Assembly: GCF_021379005.1 (NCBI RefSeq)
Contig: NZ_CP075171.1
Location: forward strand, 2,046,001 to 2,110,000
Origin: Leptodesmis sichuanensis A121
GTDB taxonomy: Bacteria; Cyanobacteriota; Cyanobacteriia; Leptolyngbyales; Leptolyngbyaceae
Reading direction: 5' to 3'
Length of the DNA stretch: 64,000 bases
The position numbers and the translations under genes were made by a program. Of the stretch, positions 54,787 to 62,488 are shown in pieces (positions within the stretch are counted from its first letter, which is position 1; each line of letters starts with the position of its first letter). The notes beneath the pieces were generated by a model that worked only from the letters and a program-made list of their open reading frames with translations, made no database searches and was not told the DNA's origin.

Positions 54787-54855
54787 CCAGGTTCAGCTAA
54801 AGAACAGTCGTTTTCCGATCAGAGAAACTCCAGTTCTGGACTTGGACAAGGTTTA
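54782..54855. repeat. family A palindromic repeat, copy 11
   Basis: ctaaaccaggttcagctaaa to ctggacttggacaaggttta. It lies in tandem with copy 10, upstream of the squalene-synthase-like gene. Confidence 0.88.
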
Positions 54856-54956
54856 GATTTGGAAAGGCTGATGTTTAGCTCCCAGGATGGGGTATTAAAA
54901 ACGGATTGCTGTATAGTTAGAGCCAATCTGGTGTAGTGACTTAGAGGAGTGGATCA

Positions 54957-55778
54957 ATGCAGTTATGCAAAAGTGCTTTAGAGGTTTTGGAAGAGACCAG
55001 TCGGACGTTTTATATTCCTATTAGTCGCTTACCATCTGGGTTGCAGGAAGCCGTTGCTTCTGGCTATTTGTGTATGCGGGCGATCGATGAAATTGAAGAT
55101 CATCCCTCTCTTGACAATGCCTTGAAAGCAAAACTACTGCAGATCATTAGCCTCACCTTACAGGCTGGCACCCATGAAATGAAGGCGAGTGATCTGTCCA
55201 CTGCATTGAGCGATTACAAGGAGTTGCTACCAGAAGTTTCCCTACGCATTGGGGAATGGGCCTTATTAGCCCCGGACACGATCGCACCCCGCATTTGGGA
55301 TGCCACCGCCGCTATGGCCGATCGCATGGCCTATTGGGCCTGCATCAACTGGCAGATTAAAGATAAAGCTGACCTCGATCGCTATACATTTGGCGTGGCT
55401 GGGGCAGTCGGTCTGCTGTTATCCGACCTGTGGGCCTGGTATGACAACACCCAAACCAGCCGTACCCAGGCGATCGGCTTTGGCCGGGGTTTGCAAGCTG
55501 TCAATATCTTACGGAACCATGCTGAAGATCTAACTCGTGGAGTGGATTTCTATCCTCAAGGGTGGAGCGATGAGCAAATGCACACTTATGCCCGTGAGAA
55601 CTTGCGGATGGCCGATGAATATACTGCGGCTCTGAGCCTCGGCCCTGCATTGGACTTCTGCCGAATTCCTTTAGCCCTTGCCCATGCCACACTGGATGCC
55701 CTCTCTCAGGGTGAAGCAAAACTAAGCCGTAGTACGGTGATGGATCTGGTCAAGCAATTAACCAGCACTCCTGTTTAA
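54957..55778 (+). CDS. squalene/phytoene synthase-family protein
   Basis: 273 residues: ETSRTFYIPISRLPSGLQEA, the first Asp motif YLCMRAIDEIEDH (DExxD), GVAGAVGLLLSDLWAWYD and LQAVNILRNHAEDLTRGVDF YPQ. The pattern is closest to squalene synthase; with hpnA and hpnH just upstream, a role in supplying squalene for hopanoids is likely. Odd: the second motif reads NxxED (NHAED) where the enzymes have DxxED, so one of the Mg2+-diphosphate-binding Asp residues is Asn. There is no C-terminal membrane anchor. Confidence 0.85.
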   Translation: MQLCKSALEVLEETSRTFYIPISRLPSGLQEAVASGYLCMRAIDEIEDHPSLDNALKAKLLQIISLTLQAGTHEMKASDLSTALSDYKELLPEVSLRIGEWALLAPDTIAPRIWDATAAMADRMAYWACINWQIKDKADLDRYTFGVAGAVGLLLSDLWAWYDNTQTSRTQAIGFGRGLQAVNILRNHAEDLTRGVDFYPQGWSDEQMHTYARENLRMADEYTAALSLGPALDFCRIPLALAHATLDALSQGEAKLSRSTVMDLVKQLTSTPV

Positions 55779-55913
55779 GGGTGGGGACTTCCCCCGGTTA
55801 TCCGACACGAAGATGGAACCTGGAGAAGATACAAAACTTGAGCAGCTTGAAGCGACGGCATCCGAACTGGGGCAGCGGAATTATTTGCACTGTGGGAGGA
55901 GATCGACCCCCAC

Positions 55914-55951
55914 GCATCTAGATCCGGGGGACTTCCCCCGGATCTAGATGC
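55914..55951. terminator. perfect 18-bp palindrome between convergent genes
   Basis: gcatctagatccggggga and tcccccggatctagatgc are separated by only 2 nt. It lies just past the 3' end of aroF (minus) and 135 bp past the squalene-synthase-like gene (plus). Part of the arm (ggacttcccccgg) recurs at 55786-55798. Probably a bidirectional transcription stop or a mobile palindrome; there is no T-run. Confidence 0.7.
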
Positions 55952-55952
55952 G

Positions 55953-56816
55953 CTATCCGATCGCGACCAATTGATTGGAAGCTACAGGGGGTTGGTGAAG
56001 CGATCGCCCTACTGCTGTTGCGATCGCGGTTACACTTTGCACCAACTCCTGCATGGTTTCCAGAGATAATGCTTGTCGGGCATCAGAAACCGATTTTTCC
56101 GGCTCCGGATGGCATTCAATGATCAGGCCATCGGCTCCAGCGGCGATCGCGGCACGGGCCAGGTCGGGAACCAGTTCTCGTTTTCCGGCGGCATGACTGG
56201 GATCGACAATCACAGGTAAGTGGGTCAATTGCTTCAGGGCGACTACCGCTCCCAGATCCAGGACATTGCGAGTGTAGGTATCGAAACTGCGGATGCCTCG
56301 CTCGCACAACACCACATTCGGATTACCATGCGCCATGATGTATTCCGCGGCCATAACAAATTCTTCGATCGTGGCCGCCAATCCCCGCTTTAAGAGAATG
56401 GGTTTGCTCACGCTTCCCAGAGCCTTTAATAGCTCGAAGTTTTGCATATTGCGGCTGCCGACTTGCAGCATATCGGCATAGGTGGCAACGGGGTCAATTT
56501 GGCCGATCGACATCACTTCCGTGACCACAGGCAGACCATACGCCTGCCGCACTGAGGCCAGAATGCGTAGGCCATCCACTCCCATGCCCTGGAAACTATA
56601 AGGGGAGGTGCGTGGCTTATACACACCTCCCCGAAGAGCGCTAATTGAAACGGTTGAGAGCGATCGCGCGACCTGCTCCATTTGCTCCAGGCTTTCGACA
56701 GTGCAGGGGCCGCCAATGACGACGATCGCTGGCCCGCCGATCGCGACTTGATGGGATAAATTGACCACAGTACGGTGATCAGCATGGGTTTTAGTGGTCA
56801 GTTTTGCTTCTAACAC
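55953..56816 (-). CDS. aroF: 3-deoxy-7-phosphoheptulonate (DAHP) synthase, type I-beta
   Basis: 287 residues without the ferredoxin-like or ACT regulatory domain: VVIGGPCTVESLEQMEQVAR, ALRGGVYKPRTSPYSFQGMG, DMLQVGSRNMQNFELLKALG, ILLKRGLAATIEEFVMAAEY, LPVIVDPSHAAGKRELVPDL and GLIIECHPEPEKSVSDA. Metal ligands Cys, His, Glu and Asp are visible. It condenses PEP and erythrose 4-phosphate at the head of the shikimate pathway. As an enzyme without a feedback domain, it would depend on control of synthesis; upstream lie two attenuators with aromatic-rich leader peptides. Confidence 0.96.
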   Translation of the reverse strand: MLEAKLTTKTHADHRTVVNLSHQVAIGGPAIVVIGGPCTVESLEQMEQVARSLSTVSISALRGGVYKPRTSPYSFQGMGVDGLRILASVRQAYGLPVVTEVMSIGQIDPVATYADMLQVGSRNMQNFELLKALGSVSKPILLKRGLAATIEEFVMAAEYIMAHGNPNVVLCERGIRSFDTYTRNVLDLGAVVALKQLTHLPVIVDPSHAAGKRELVPDLARAAIAAGADGLIIECHPEPEKSVSDARQALSLETMQELVQSVTAIATAVGRSLHQPPVASNQLVAIG

Positions 56817-56869
56817 AGTGATGACTCCTAAGGTAATGAGTAGATGGTGGACAATGAAAACGAATCAAC

Positions 56870-56899
56870 AAAAAAGCCCGGAACTGGTCAGTCCCGGGC
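56870..56899 (-). terminator. aroF attenuator 1: intrinsic terminator
   Basis: Minus-strand hairpin gcccgggactg / cagttccgggc with a 4-nt loop and ten pairs, followed directly by six T. It stands between leader peptide 1 and the aroF start (about 55 nt upstream of the gene). The outer 5' arm (tgcccggg, 56893-56900) can instead pair with cccgggta at 56924-56931, which overlaps the stop of leader 1. Confidence 0.9.
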
Positions 56900-56922
56900 A
56901 GCATCATGAATGCACAACGACC

Positions 56923-56985
56923 TTACCCGGGTGACTCCCTGGCCCAAAAGTAAAAACCGAAAAACCAACAGTGTTGCTGCATCAT
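56923..56985 (-). CDS. aromatic leader peptide 1 of aroF
   Basis: 20 residues: MMQQHCWFFGFYFWARESPG, then TAA. Eight of positions 7-14 bar one are Trp, Phe or Tyr (WFFGFYFW). The stop codon lies within the antiterminator segment cccgggta. A ribosome delayed at these codons would leave that segment free to pair with the terminator's 5' arm and let transcription go on into aroF; fast translation would cover it and allow termination. No strong ribosome site is seen before the ATG. Confidence 0.82.
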   Translation of the reverse strand: MMQQHCWFFGFYFWARESPG

Positions 56986-57001
56986 GAGGGGGTAGAACCG
57001 T

Positions 57002-57075
57002 GAACTGAGTCTAGTTCGCAAACCAGAGTTTTTCTATCAGAAAAATTAGATCGCTGGACTTGAACGGACTTTAAT
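57002..57075. repeat. family A palindromic repeat, copy 12 (degenerate)
   Basis: Only parts match (ctatcagaaaaatta, gctggacttgaac, ggacttta). It separates the two attenuators of aroF. Confidence 0.5.
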
Positions 57076-57104
57076 TAAAAAGCCGCAGACTGGATGCTGC
57101 GGCT
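57076..57104 (-). terminator. aroF attenuator 2: intrinsic terminator
   Basis: Minus-strand hairpin agccgcag / ctgcggct with an 8-nt loop, followed by tttttaatt. Its 5' arm begins within ctgagtgagccg (57100-57111), which can pair over all 12 positions (two G-U) with cggttcacttag at 57138-57149, the end of leader 2. Confidence 0.88.
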
Positions 57105-57137
57105 CACTCAGAGAAATAGCAAGAAACTCGCTTCACT

Positions 57138-57188
57138 CTAAGTGAACCGGGAACGCCAAAAGTAAAAATAAAAAGCGCGATTCAGCAT
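57138..57188 (-). CDS. aromatic leader peptide 2 of aroF
   Basis: 16 residues: MLNRAFYFYFWRSRFT, then TAG; FYFYFW gives six aromatic codons in a row. The last 12 nt including the stop form the antiterminator arm. It shares the 13-nt tttttacttttgg with leader 1, which suggests that one attenuator arose from the other by duplication. A weak ribosome site (ccagg) lies 8 nt before the ATG. Confidence 0.82.
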   Translation of the reverse strand: MLNRAFYFYFWRSRFT

Positions 57189-57448
57189 CGGACTGCCTGG
57201 AGGGAATAAATTTCTTACTTTGACCGTAGCAGGATCATCAAAAATGCGTCAAGTACCCCAAAGGGTTAACAGCGAAGCCAAGGATCTTTCCTTTTTCGGA
57301 AAGCCAGAATGCAGAGAGCGGAAAAAAGCGATCGCCGTCGTAGGCCAGACGGCTAACTTTACAGTTTCTTCATAAACTATCCGCATATTTACTGTTCATT
57401 CTCCATAGTTGTCTCTAGAATGAAGGGCACAGGGTGTTATCTAAGGTT

Positions 57449-57694
57449 ATGAATGTGATTAAAAAGAGGGCATTTTACGTAATAACGCTGATTGCTGGCA
57501 CTCAATTAGCTCCTTTTTCGGAAATTAATCTTGAAAAATCTCACTCTTCGACTCAAACCCGTTTTATAACAACGTCATTACTCAGTAAAAACCAGGAGGA
57601 TTTGGGGCACTTCGCCTATTCCCCACCTTCCTCGATCGGAGGCCCAAGACGATCGGCGGGGTCAGGGGCACGTTGGATTCCGCAGTCCTGCTAA
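57449..57694 (+). pseudogene. short exported-type ORF, possible DUF928 remnant
   Basis: 81 residues: MNVIKKRAFYVITLIAGTQL (signal-like), a polar middle, then FAYSPPSSIGGPRRSAGSGAR and a stop shortly after. The PP...GxPxRRxxAGSGAR segment is like the beginning of DUF928 proteins of cyanobacteria (GAPGRRxGAGSR); the domain itself is missing. A truncated gene seems likelier than a small functional protein. Confidence 0.4.
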
Positions 57695-57772
57695 AAAACA
57701 AGGGCAGAGTCAGGTTTTTCCCTGGTGATTTAGCCGTCCCAGCTTCTGAAAAAAGATTCGGGTTCCAAAATG

Positions 57773-57802
57773 AAAAAGAGGCAGAATTTCTGCCTCTTTT
57801 TT
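57773..57802. terminator. bidirectional intrinsic terminator
   Basis: aaaaagaggcagaa and ttctgcctctttttt form a long perfect stem with T-runs both ways, between the DUF928-like remnant and petA. Confidence 0.85.
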
Positions 57803-57825
57803 GCATGATTTTTACGTATCGGAAA

Positions 57826-57937
57826 CCTGGTTGACTGACAAATCTCCTGAACACCCGCCGCATCACCAGGCAATCAATTTCCTGGCTCATAGCCAAAGTC
57901 AGCTAAAGACGACTGGACAAGAGTTTCAGTCCATTTG
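57826..57937. repeat. repeat F, copy 1
   Basis: About 112 bp, nearly identical in inverted orientation to 62632-62742 (shared blocks: ctcctgaacacccg, ctggctcat, cttgtccagtc in reverse). It lies just past the 3' end of petA. It has internal short palindromes such as gaaattgatttcc. Confidence 0.8.
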
Positions 57938-57970
57938 AAAGGTTTAAATTCATGCCCTGGAACCGCTATC

Positions 57971-58957
57971 CTAAAACTGCATTTCTGCAGCCTGAACGCG
58001 CTCGACCTGTTTCTTCTTGAGCACCAGCATGATTTGGGTCAGGATAACAATGCCAAAGAACGCCAGCAGACCCAGGATGCGGTTCGGGCTTTGTAGAACA
58101 ATCTCCGCATCTACCTGACCAAAGCCACCCACATTGGGATTATTGGTCAACGCTTCACCGGAAGCCACTTGCTGTCCTTCGGAAACCAGTAACTCTGGCC
58201 CTGCAGGAATTGCTTCCGTGATTGTACTGCCATCAGCTTTTTGAATCGTCACTTCGTAGCCGTTGTCGTCTGTCCTGGCAATCTTGGTGATCGTGCCAGC
58301 AGCAGAAGCGTTGAAGACCGTGTTATTGCTCTTTTCACCCGTGGGATAAACCTGGCCCCGGCCCCGGTTGCCGCCCACATGGATCTGATACTTGCCAAAG
58401 TGGATGGACTTATCTGCCTTAGGATCGGGCGACAGGATGGGGAATACAATCTCCTGGTACTGCTCACCCGGAAGGGGGCCTACTACGAGAATGTTTTCCT
58501 GATCTTCGCTGTAAGGCTGGAAGTAAACGTCCTTCACCTTTTCCTTCATTTCTTCGGGAATCCGATCTTCGGGTGCCAGCTTAAAGCCTTCGGGAAGCAT
58601 TAACACGGCTCCCACGTTAAGCGGTGCTTTGGCCCCGCCATAGACTACCTGCTGCAAATTGGTGTCATAGGGAATCTTAACAACCGCCTCAAAGACAGAG
58701 TCCGGCAGTACCGATTGGGGAACTTCTACCTGAGTTGGCTTGGCGGCCAGGTGGCAGTTGGCACATACAATCCGACCCGTTGCTTCACGGGGATTGTCAT
58801 AAGCCTGTTGGGCGAAAGCAGGATAGGCGGCGGCTGTTTGGGGAAAAGCGAGGCTGCTCACTAACAACACTGCCAGGGTGGCGATCGCGAGGGTTATAGT
58901 GCGCTTCAGGGTAGCCGTCCCTGGGAGCAAAACTTCTTGAATAGAACGTGTTCTCAT
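57971..58957 (-). CDS. petA: cytochrome f
   Basis: 328 residues from ATG 58957. Signal peptide ending AAAYPAFAQ, so mature [17 protein letters not shown] starts with the Tyr heme ligand; CANCH is the heme c site. The small domain has [20 protein letters not shown], and the C-terminal anchor [20 protein letters not shown] is present. It passes electrons from the Rieske protein to plastocyanin or cytochrome c6 in the thylakoid lumen. Follows petC by 30 bp, the standard cyanobacterial petCA operon. Confidence 0.98.
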   Translation of the reverse strand: MRTRSIQEVLLPGTATLKRTITLAIATLAVLLVSSLAFPQTAAAYPAFAQQAYDNPREATGRIVCANCHLAAKPTQVEVPQSVLPDSVFEAVVKIPYDTNLQQVVYGGAKAPLNVGAVLMLPEGFKLAPEDRIPEEMKEKVKDVYFQPYSEDQENILVVGPLPGEQYQEIVFPILSPDPKADKSIHFGKYQIHVGGNRGRGQVYPTGEKSNNTVFNASAAGTITKIARTDDNGYEVTIQKADGSTITEAIPAGPELLVSEGQQVASGEALTNNPNVGGFGQVDAEIVLQSPNRILGLLAFFGIVILTQIMLVLKKKQVERVQAAEMQF

Positions 58958-58987
58958 GTCAGTTAAATACACCAGTAGCAAGGAAAA

Positions 58988-59527
58988 TTAAGCCCACCAG
59001 GGATCTTCACCTGTGCGGAAATCAGTTTCTGTCCAGGGAGTAAAGGCAATTTTGTCATCTTCCACAGTCGCATGAACCAGCGCCAGAGACAGCGGAGCAG
59101 GTCCCCGAACGACCTTGCCTTCACTGTTGTACTGAGAGCCGTGGCAAGGGCACATGAACTTGTTTTCGTTGGGATTCCAGGGAACCACACAACCCAGGTG
59201 GGTGCAGACCGCATTTAGGCCAAAGTCGGCGATCGATTTATCTTCTTTCACGATGATGTAGGTTGGATCACCCTTCAAACCTTGAGCCAGAACATGATCT
59301 CCAGCATTGTGAGTGGCCAAAAACTCACTCACAACCACATCTTTGCCGAGTGCATCTTTGGCAGTCACGCCACCCCCAGCCGCTCCACTGGATGGGGGAA
59401 TAAAGTACTTAACGACGGGGTAGAGCATACCTAAAACAGCGCCGCCGCCCGCACCTACCAATAACAGGTTCATAAATTGGCGACGCCCCATATCGGGTAC
59501 GTCGGAGGATCCAGAGAGTTGAGTCAT
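58988..59527 (-). CDS. petC: cytochrome b6f Rieske iron-sulfur protein
   Basis: 179 residues from ATG 59527: [20 protein letters not shown], a membrane helix, a Gly-rich hinge ([16 protein letters not shown]), then [11 protein letters not shown] and CPCHGSQYN, the 2Fe-2S ligand loops. It starts with a twin-arginine-type GRRQFMN, as usual. A reading from 59623 is rejected: the additional 32 residues come partly from family A copy 13. First gene of petCA. Confidence 0.98.
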   Translation of the reverse strand: MTQLSGSSDVPDMGRRQFMNLLLVGAGGGAVLGMLYPVVKYFIPPSSGAAGGGVTAKDALGKDVVVSEFLATHNAGDHVLAQGLKGDPTYIIVKEDKSIADFGLNAVCTHLGCVVPWNPNENKFMCPCHGSQYNSEGKVVRGPAPLSLALVHATVEDDKIAFTPWTETDFRTGEDPWWA

Positions 59528-59578
59528 GAGAATGTAAAGCGGTGTTAAGGATCGGTCGAGAATATGCAAAGCAGAAAC

Positions 59579-59651
59579 CAAACCAAGCCCAGTTAGAAAA
59601 CCGGGGTTTTCTCGCCAGAGCAATTATGATGCTGGGCTTGGACAAGGTTGA
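59579..59651. repeat. family A palindromic repeat, copy 13 (diverged)
   Basis: aaaccaagcccagttagaaa to gctgggcttggacaaggtt. It lies in the upstream region of petC, where the promoter should be. Confidence 0.75.
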
Positions 59652-59764
59652 GTACTCAGCCTGTTAAGCCTTCTCACAGGTAATTATTACATTGTGTGTA
59701 TGCATTCCCATAATTCAGCCCTGGGGGAATTGATACAAAATGTTAAGGGAGGCTAACAAGCAGG

Positions 59765-61678
59765 TTATCCCACCAGTTCCTTCACCTTCTTCATAATTCC
59801 CGTGGGGTCAATGCCCTGATAGGGATACTGTTCCCACAGGCCACCACAGCCTTCTTCATGAGTACCGAGGTAGGCGAATTTGGGAGTTAAGCCGCGTTCC
59901 AGAAGCCAGGAACCGAAGCGGCTACCCAGACCGGTTTTCCGGTTAAAGGCTTCCACAACGAGGACGAAAGGAGATTTGCCGATTTGGTTCAGGACTTCTT
60001 CGTCTACGACATTCAGGGTAGGTTTGTTGATCAGGCCGACATCAATCCCTTCCTGTTTCAGGCGATCGACTGCATCCACCGCCCGATAAAGTGCATCCCC
60101 AAAGGCCACGATGTAGCCTGCAGTGCCTTCCCGCACGACTTCATCTTTACCGGGCACAAACTTGTAATCGCCACCATACAAGCTATTGCCATTGGCATCC
60201 AGGATGTTAGGTGTTTTGGAACGGGTAGAGAAGATAAACCGCAGACCGGGATCAAAGAATACGGCTTCCACACAGGCTTTCATTTGAGCGGCATCGGCGG
60301 GGAAGTAGAGGCGGGTTTCGTAGCCATCATCCAGGCCGTTATCGGCGAAGAAGTTGTTGAGACCAAAGTGACAGGTGTTGTCGGCCATGTCATCGATGCC
60401 AGAGTGGGAGAAGTGGCACAGCAGGTTGGAGTAGTTCAACCGGGCCATGGTGATTTCGGAAATGCACATTTCCAGGAAAGCGGCAAAGGTGGCGAAAATC
60501 CCCTGTTTGCCCTTTTCCATCCCAAATCCTGCTGCGGCAGAGAGGTTGCCCCGCTCCATAATTCCAGAAGGAATGAACACTTCCGGATGGGCATCGTGGA
60601 TTTTCTTCAAGCCGCAGGAGCCTTCCAGGTCACTATCAATAACGACGACTCTAGCTTTGCGCTCCTCCTCACTCATCCGACCGAGAATTCCGACTACGGC
60701 ATCCCCAAACACATTGCGGTTGGAATCCCACTTGTCGCCAGAGCCGATGAAGGTATAGGTTTGCTTGGGCTTTTGAATATTTTTCAGGTAATCCACGGCG
60801 GCACTGTGGCCCCGTTCTTCCAGGTAGGCGATCGCTTTATCGACCGAGATTACATCATGACCGTGGTTGGAGCCTTCCAGACCGGGAATGCCGACACACA
60901 TGGGGCGCTTGTTGATCACCGCGATCGGACCTGGAGTGCTGACCGCTTCGTAAATCCGGCTGTACAGGCCATCCAGGTCTTCTCCATCGCCCTCCAGCAC
61001 TTTCATCCCGTGACCAATCAGAGTTTTGGCAACGCTGAAGCCAGGCAGGTACTTGGACGGATGGCCTGCGATCGTCACATCATTGTCGTCGATGATCAGC
61101 TTCACATTCAGGTGTTGGGCTACGGCGAGACGGGCGGCTTCGGCATCATTCCCTTCCTGCTGGGAGCCATCCGATCCTAAGCAAAAGACTGCCTTGCCGG
61201 GATTCGCCATTGCTACCCCGTTGATGTAGGGCCACATATGTCCCAGGCGACCAGAGCTGAATTTCACGCCAGGAGTCAACCCCAGTTCCGGGTGTCCGGG
61301 TAATTTAGAGCCAGCAACCCGGTAATGCATCAGTTGTTCTGCAGGCAGGTCTCCATGCAGGACGGCCATCAGATATTGCGTGCCGACCCGATGTCCGGCT
61401 TCATCAAAAAAGATGGGAACGAACTGGTTGGGTGCTCCCCGGAACAGCGCATCCAGAATCATCACCTCTGGGACAGTGTCGTAAGGGCCGCCCGTATGTC
61501 CGCCTACCCCTCTGGCCGCGCCTGTGGCGGTAAAAAAGACGATCGCATCTCGACAAAGTTGAATATTCGATTGCAGTGCCTTCCGTTCGTCATCAGTCAG
61601 AGTGGATTTGGTGGGATCCAGGGAAATGGCCTGGTAAGCGCCAAGGTCAATGGGGAAGCGATCGCCAGTGGTTGTCAT
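59765..61678 (-). CDS. transketolase-family protein (non-canonical)
   Basis: 637 residues. TPP-binding half: GGHTGGPYDTVPEVMILDAL, GSDGSQQEGNDAEAARLAVA to LIIDDND (variant GDG...NN motif). Pyrimidine-binding half: VVIDSDLEGSCGLKKIHDAH, IMERGNLSAAAGFG with the Glu that activates TPP, and a C-terminal domain with LINKPTLNVVDEEVL. It clearly has the transketolase fold but departs from the ~670-residue Calvin-cycle TktA, with GSDG for GDG. I think it is a second transketolase-like enzyme; the sugar substrates are unsure. Confidence 0.85.
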   Translation of the reverse strand: MTTTGDRFPIDLGAYQAISLDPTKSTLTDDERKALQSNIQLCRDAIVFFTATGAARGVGGHTGGPYDTVPEVMILDALFRGAPNQFVPIFFDEAGHRVGTQYLMAVLHGDLPAEQLMHYRVAGSKLPGHPELGLTPGVKFSSGRLGHMWPYINGVAMANPGKAVFCLGSDGSQQEGNDAEAARLAVAQHLNVKLIIDDNDVTIAGHPSKYLPGFSVAKTLIGHGMKVLEGDGEDLDGLYSRIYEAVSTPGPIAVINKRPMCVGIPGLEGSNHGHDVISVDKAIAYLEERGHSAAVDYLKNIQKPKQTYTFIGSGDKWDSNRNVFGDAVVGILGRMSEEERKARVVVIDSDLEGSCGLKKIHDAHPEVFIPSGIMERGNLSAAAGFGMEKGKQGIFATFAAFLEMCISEITMARLNYSNLLCHFSHSGIDDMADNTCHFGLNNFFADNGLDDGYETRLYFPADAAQMKACVEAVFFDPGLRFIFSTRSKTPNILDANGNSLYGGDYKFVPGKDEVVREGTAGYIVAFGDALYRAVDAVDRLKQEGIDVGLINKPTLNVVDEEVLNQIGKSPFVLVVEAFNRKTGLGSRFGSWLLERGLTPKFAYLGTHEEGCGGLWEQYPYQGIDPTGIMKKVKELVG

Positions 61679-61803
61679 AACGGAAGTTCCTAAGGTACAC
61701 AGCAGGTTGAGGAGGCTAACGGCAAGCCATCGTCAAAGCTCAATCTTCAAAGCTCAGTATAGTGGGCTGCGGGGAACATTCCAAGATTGCCAGTTAACCT
61801 ATA

Positions 61804-61832
61804 AAGAAAAAAGACTGGACAAATCCAGTCTT
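61804..61832 (-). terminator. intrinsic terminator of the dps-like gene
   Basis: aagactgga and tccagtctt with a 4-nt loop; on the minus strand the stem is followed by ttttttcttt. Confidence 0.85.
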
Positions 61833-61876
61833 GATGCTCAGGGGTAATTAACCAGAAAGACGCGGCACTTAACTCA

Positions 61877-62425
61877 TTAACGAGAACCTGCGCCAACAGC
61901 AGTTTTAGCTGCTTTGCCAGGTTGCACTGCATCCGCAGTGATTGCTTCCCCTTCAATGAAAGAACGCAGCATCCAGGCCATTTCTTCGTGTTGTTCCATC
62001 AGGCCAGTCAGGAAGTCTGCAGTTCCCTCATCGTGGAATTCTTCACTACATTGATCGACTTGTTCCCGCAGGTTGCGAATGATCAGTTCATGATCATCTA
62101 TCAGGCGAGAAACCATTTCAGTCGCGCTAGGAATCACTTCAGGGTTTTCCTGAATCGCAGCCAGACGGGTAAATTCCGTTGCTGTACCGACAGGGAACCC
62201 GCCCAGTTGGCGAATGCGCTCAGCAATGCTATCCACCGTTTCAGACAAGGTGGTGTACTGCTCATCCCACAGTTCATGCAGGGTACGGAATTGAGGACCA
62301 ATCACATCCCAGTGATATTTCTTGGTTTTAATCAGTAGCAGATACCCATTTGCTAGATCTTGATTCAACAGTTCACACACACCCTTGCGTTGCTTGTCGG
62401 TCAGGCCGATGTTTACCTTACGCAT
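61877..62425 (-). CDS. dps: Dps-family ferritin-like DNA-protection protein
   Basis: 182 residues from ATG 62425: MRKVNIGLTDKQRKGVCELL, LLIKTKKYHWDVIGPQFRTLH with the ferroxidase His-x-D, LWDEQYTTLSETVDSIAERI (Asp, Glu ligands), LGGFPVGTATEF and the cyanobacterial FHDEGTADFLTGLMEQHEEMAWMLRSF. It oxidises and stores iron using peroxide, guarding DNA. A reading from 62488 adds 21 residues; the cyanobacterial family allows variable starts, so this is open. A charged Ala/Gly tail ends it. Confidence 0.93.
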   Translation of the reverse strand: MRKVNIGLTDKQRKGVCELLNQDLANGYLLLIKTKKYHWDVIGPQFRTLHELWDEQYTTLSETVDSIAERIRQLGGFPVGTATEFTRLAAIQENPEVIPSATEMVSRLIDDHELIIRNLREQVDQCSEEFHDEGTADFLTGLMEQHEEMAWMLRSFIEGEAITADAVQPGKAAKTAVGAGSR

Positions 62426-62488
62426 TGTTTTAATTTCAAACTCTACTCTATGAACCAGTTCACCAGATTTAATTCTGTTGGGCATCAA

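Noticed and set aside
56293-56785. Short ORFs opposite aroF
   Set aside because: Antisense shadows of a conserved enzyme gene.
59528-59623. N-terminal extension of petC
   Set aside because: It derives from a family A repeat; all Rieske proteins of this type start near MTQLSG.
59984-61180. 398-residue plus-strand ORF opposite the transketolase-like gene
   Set aside because: Antisense shadow of a conserved gene; no family features.
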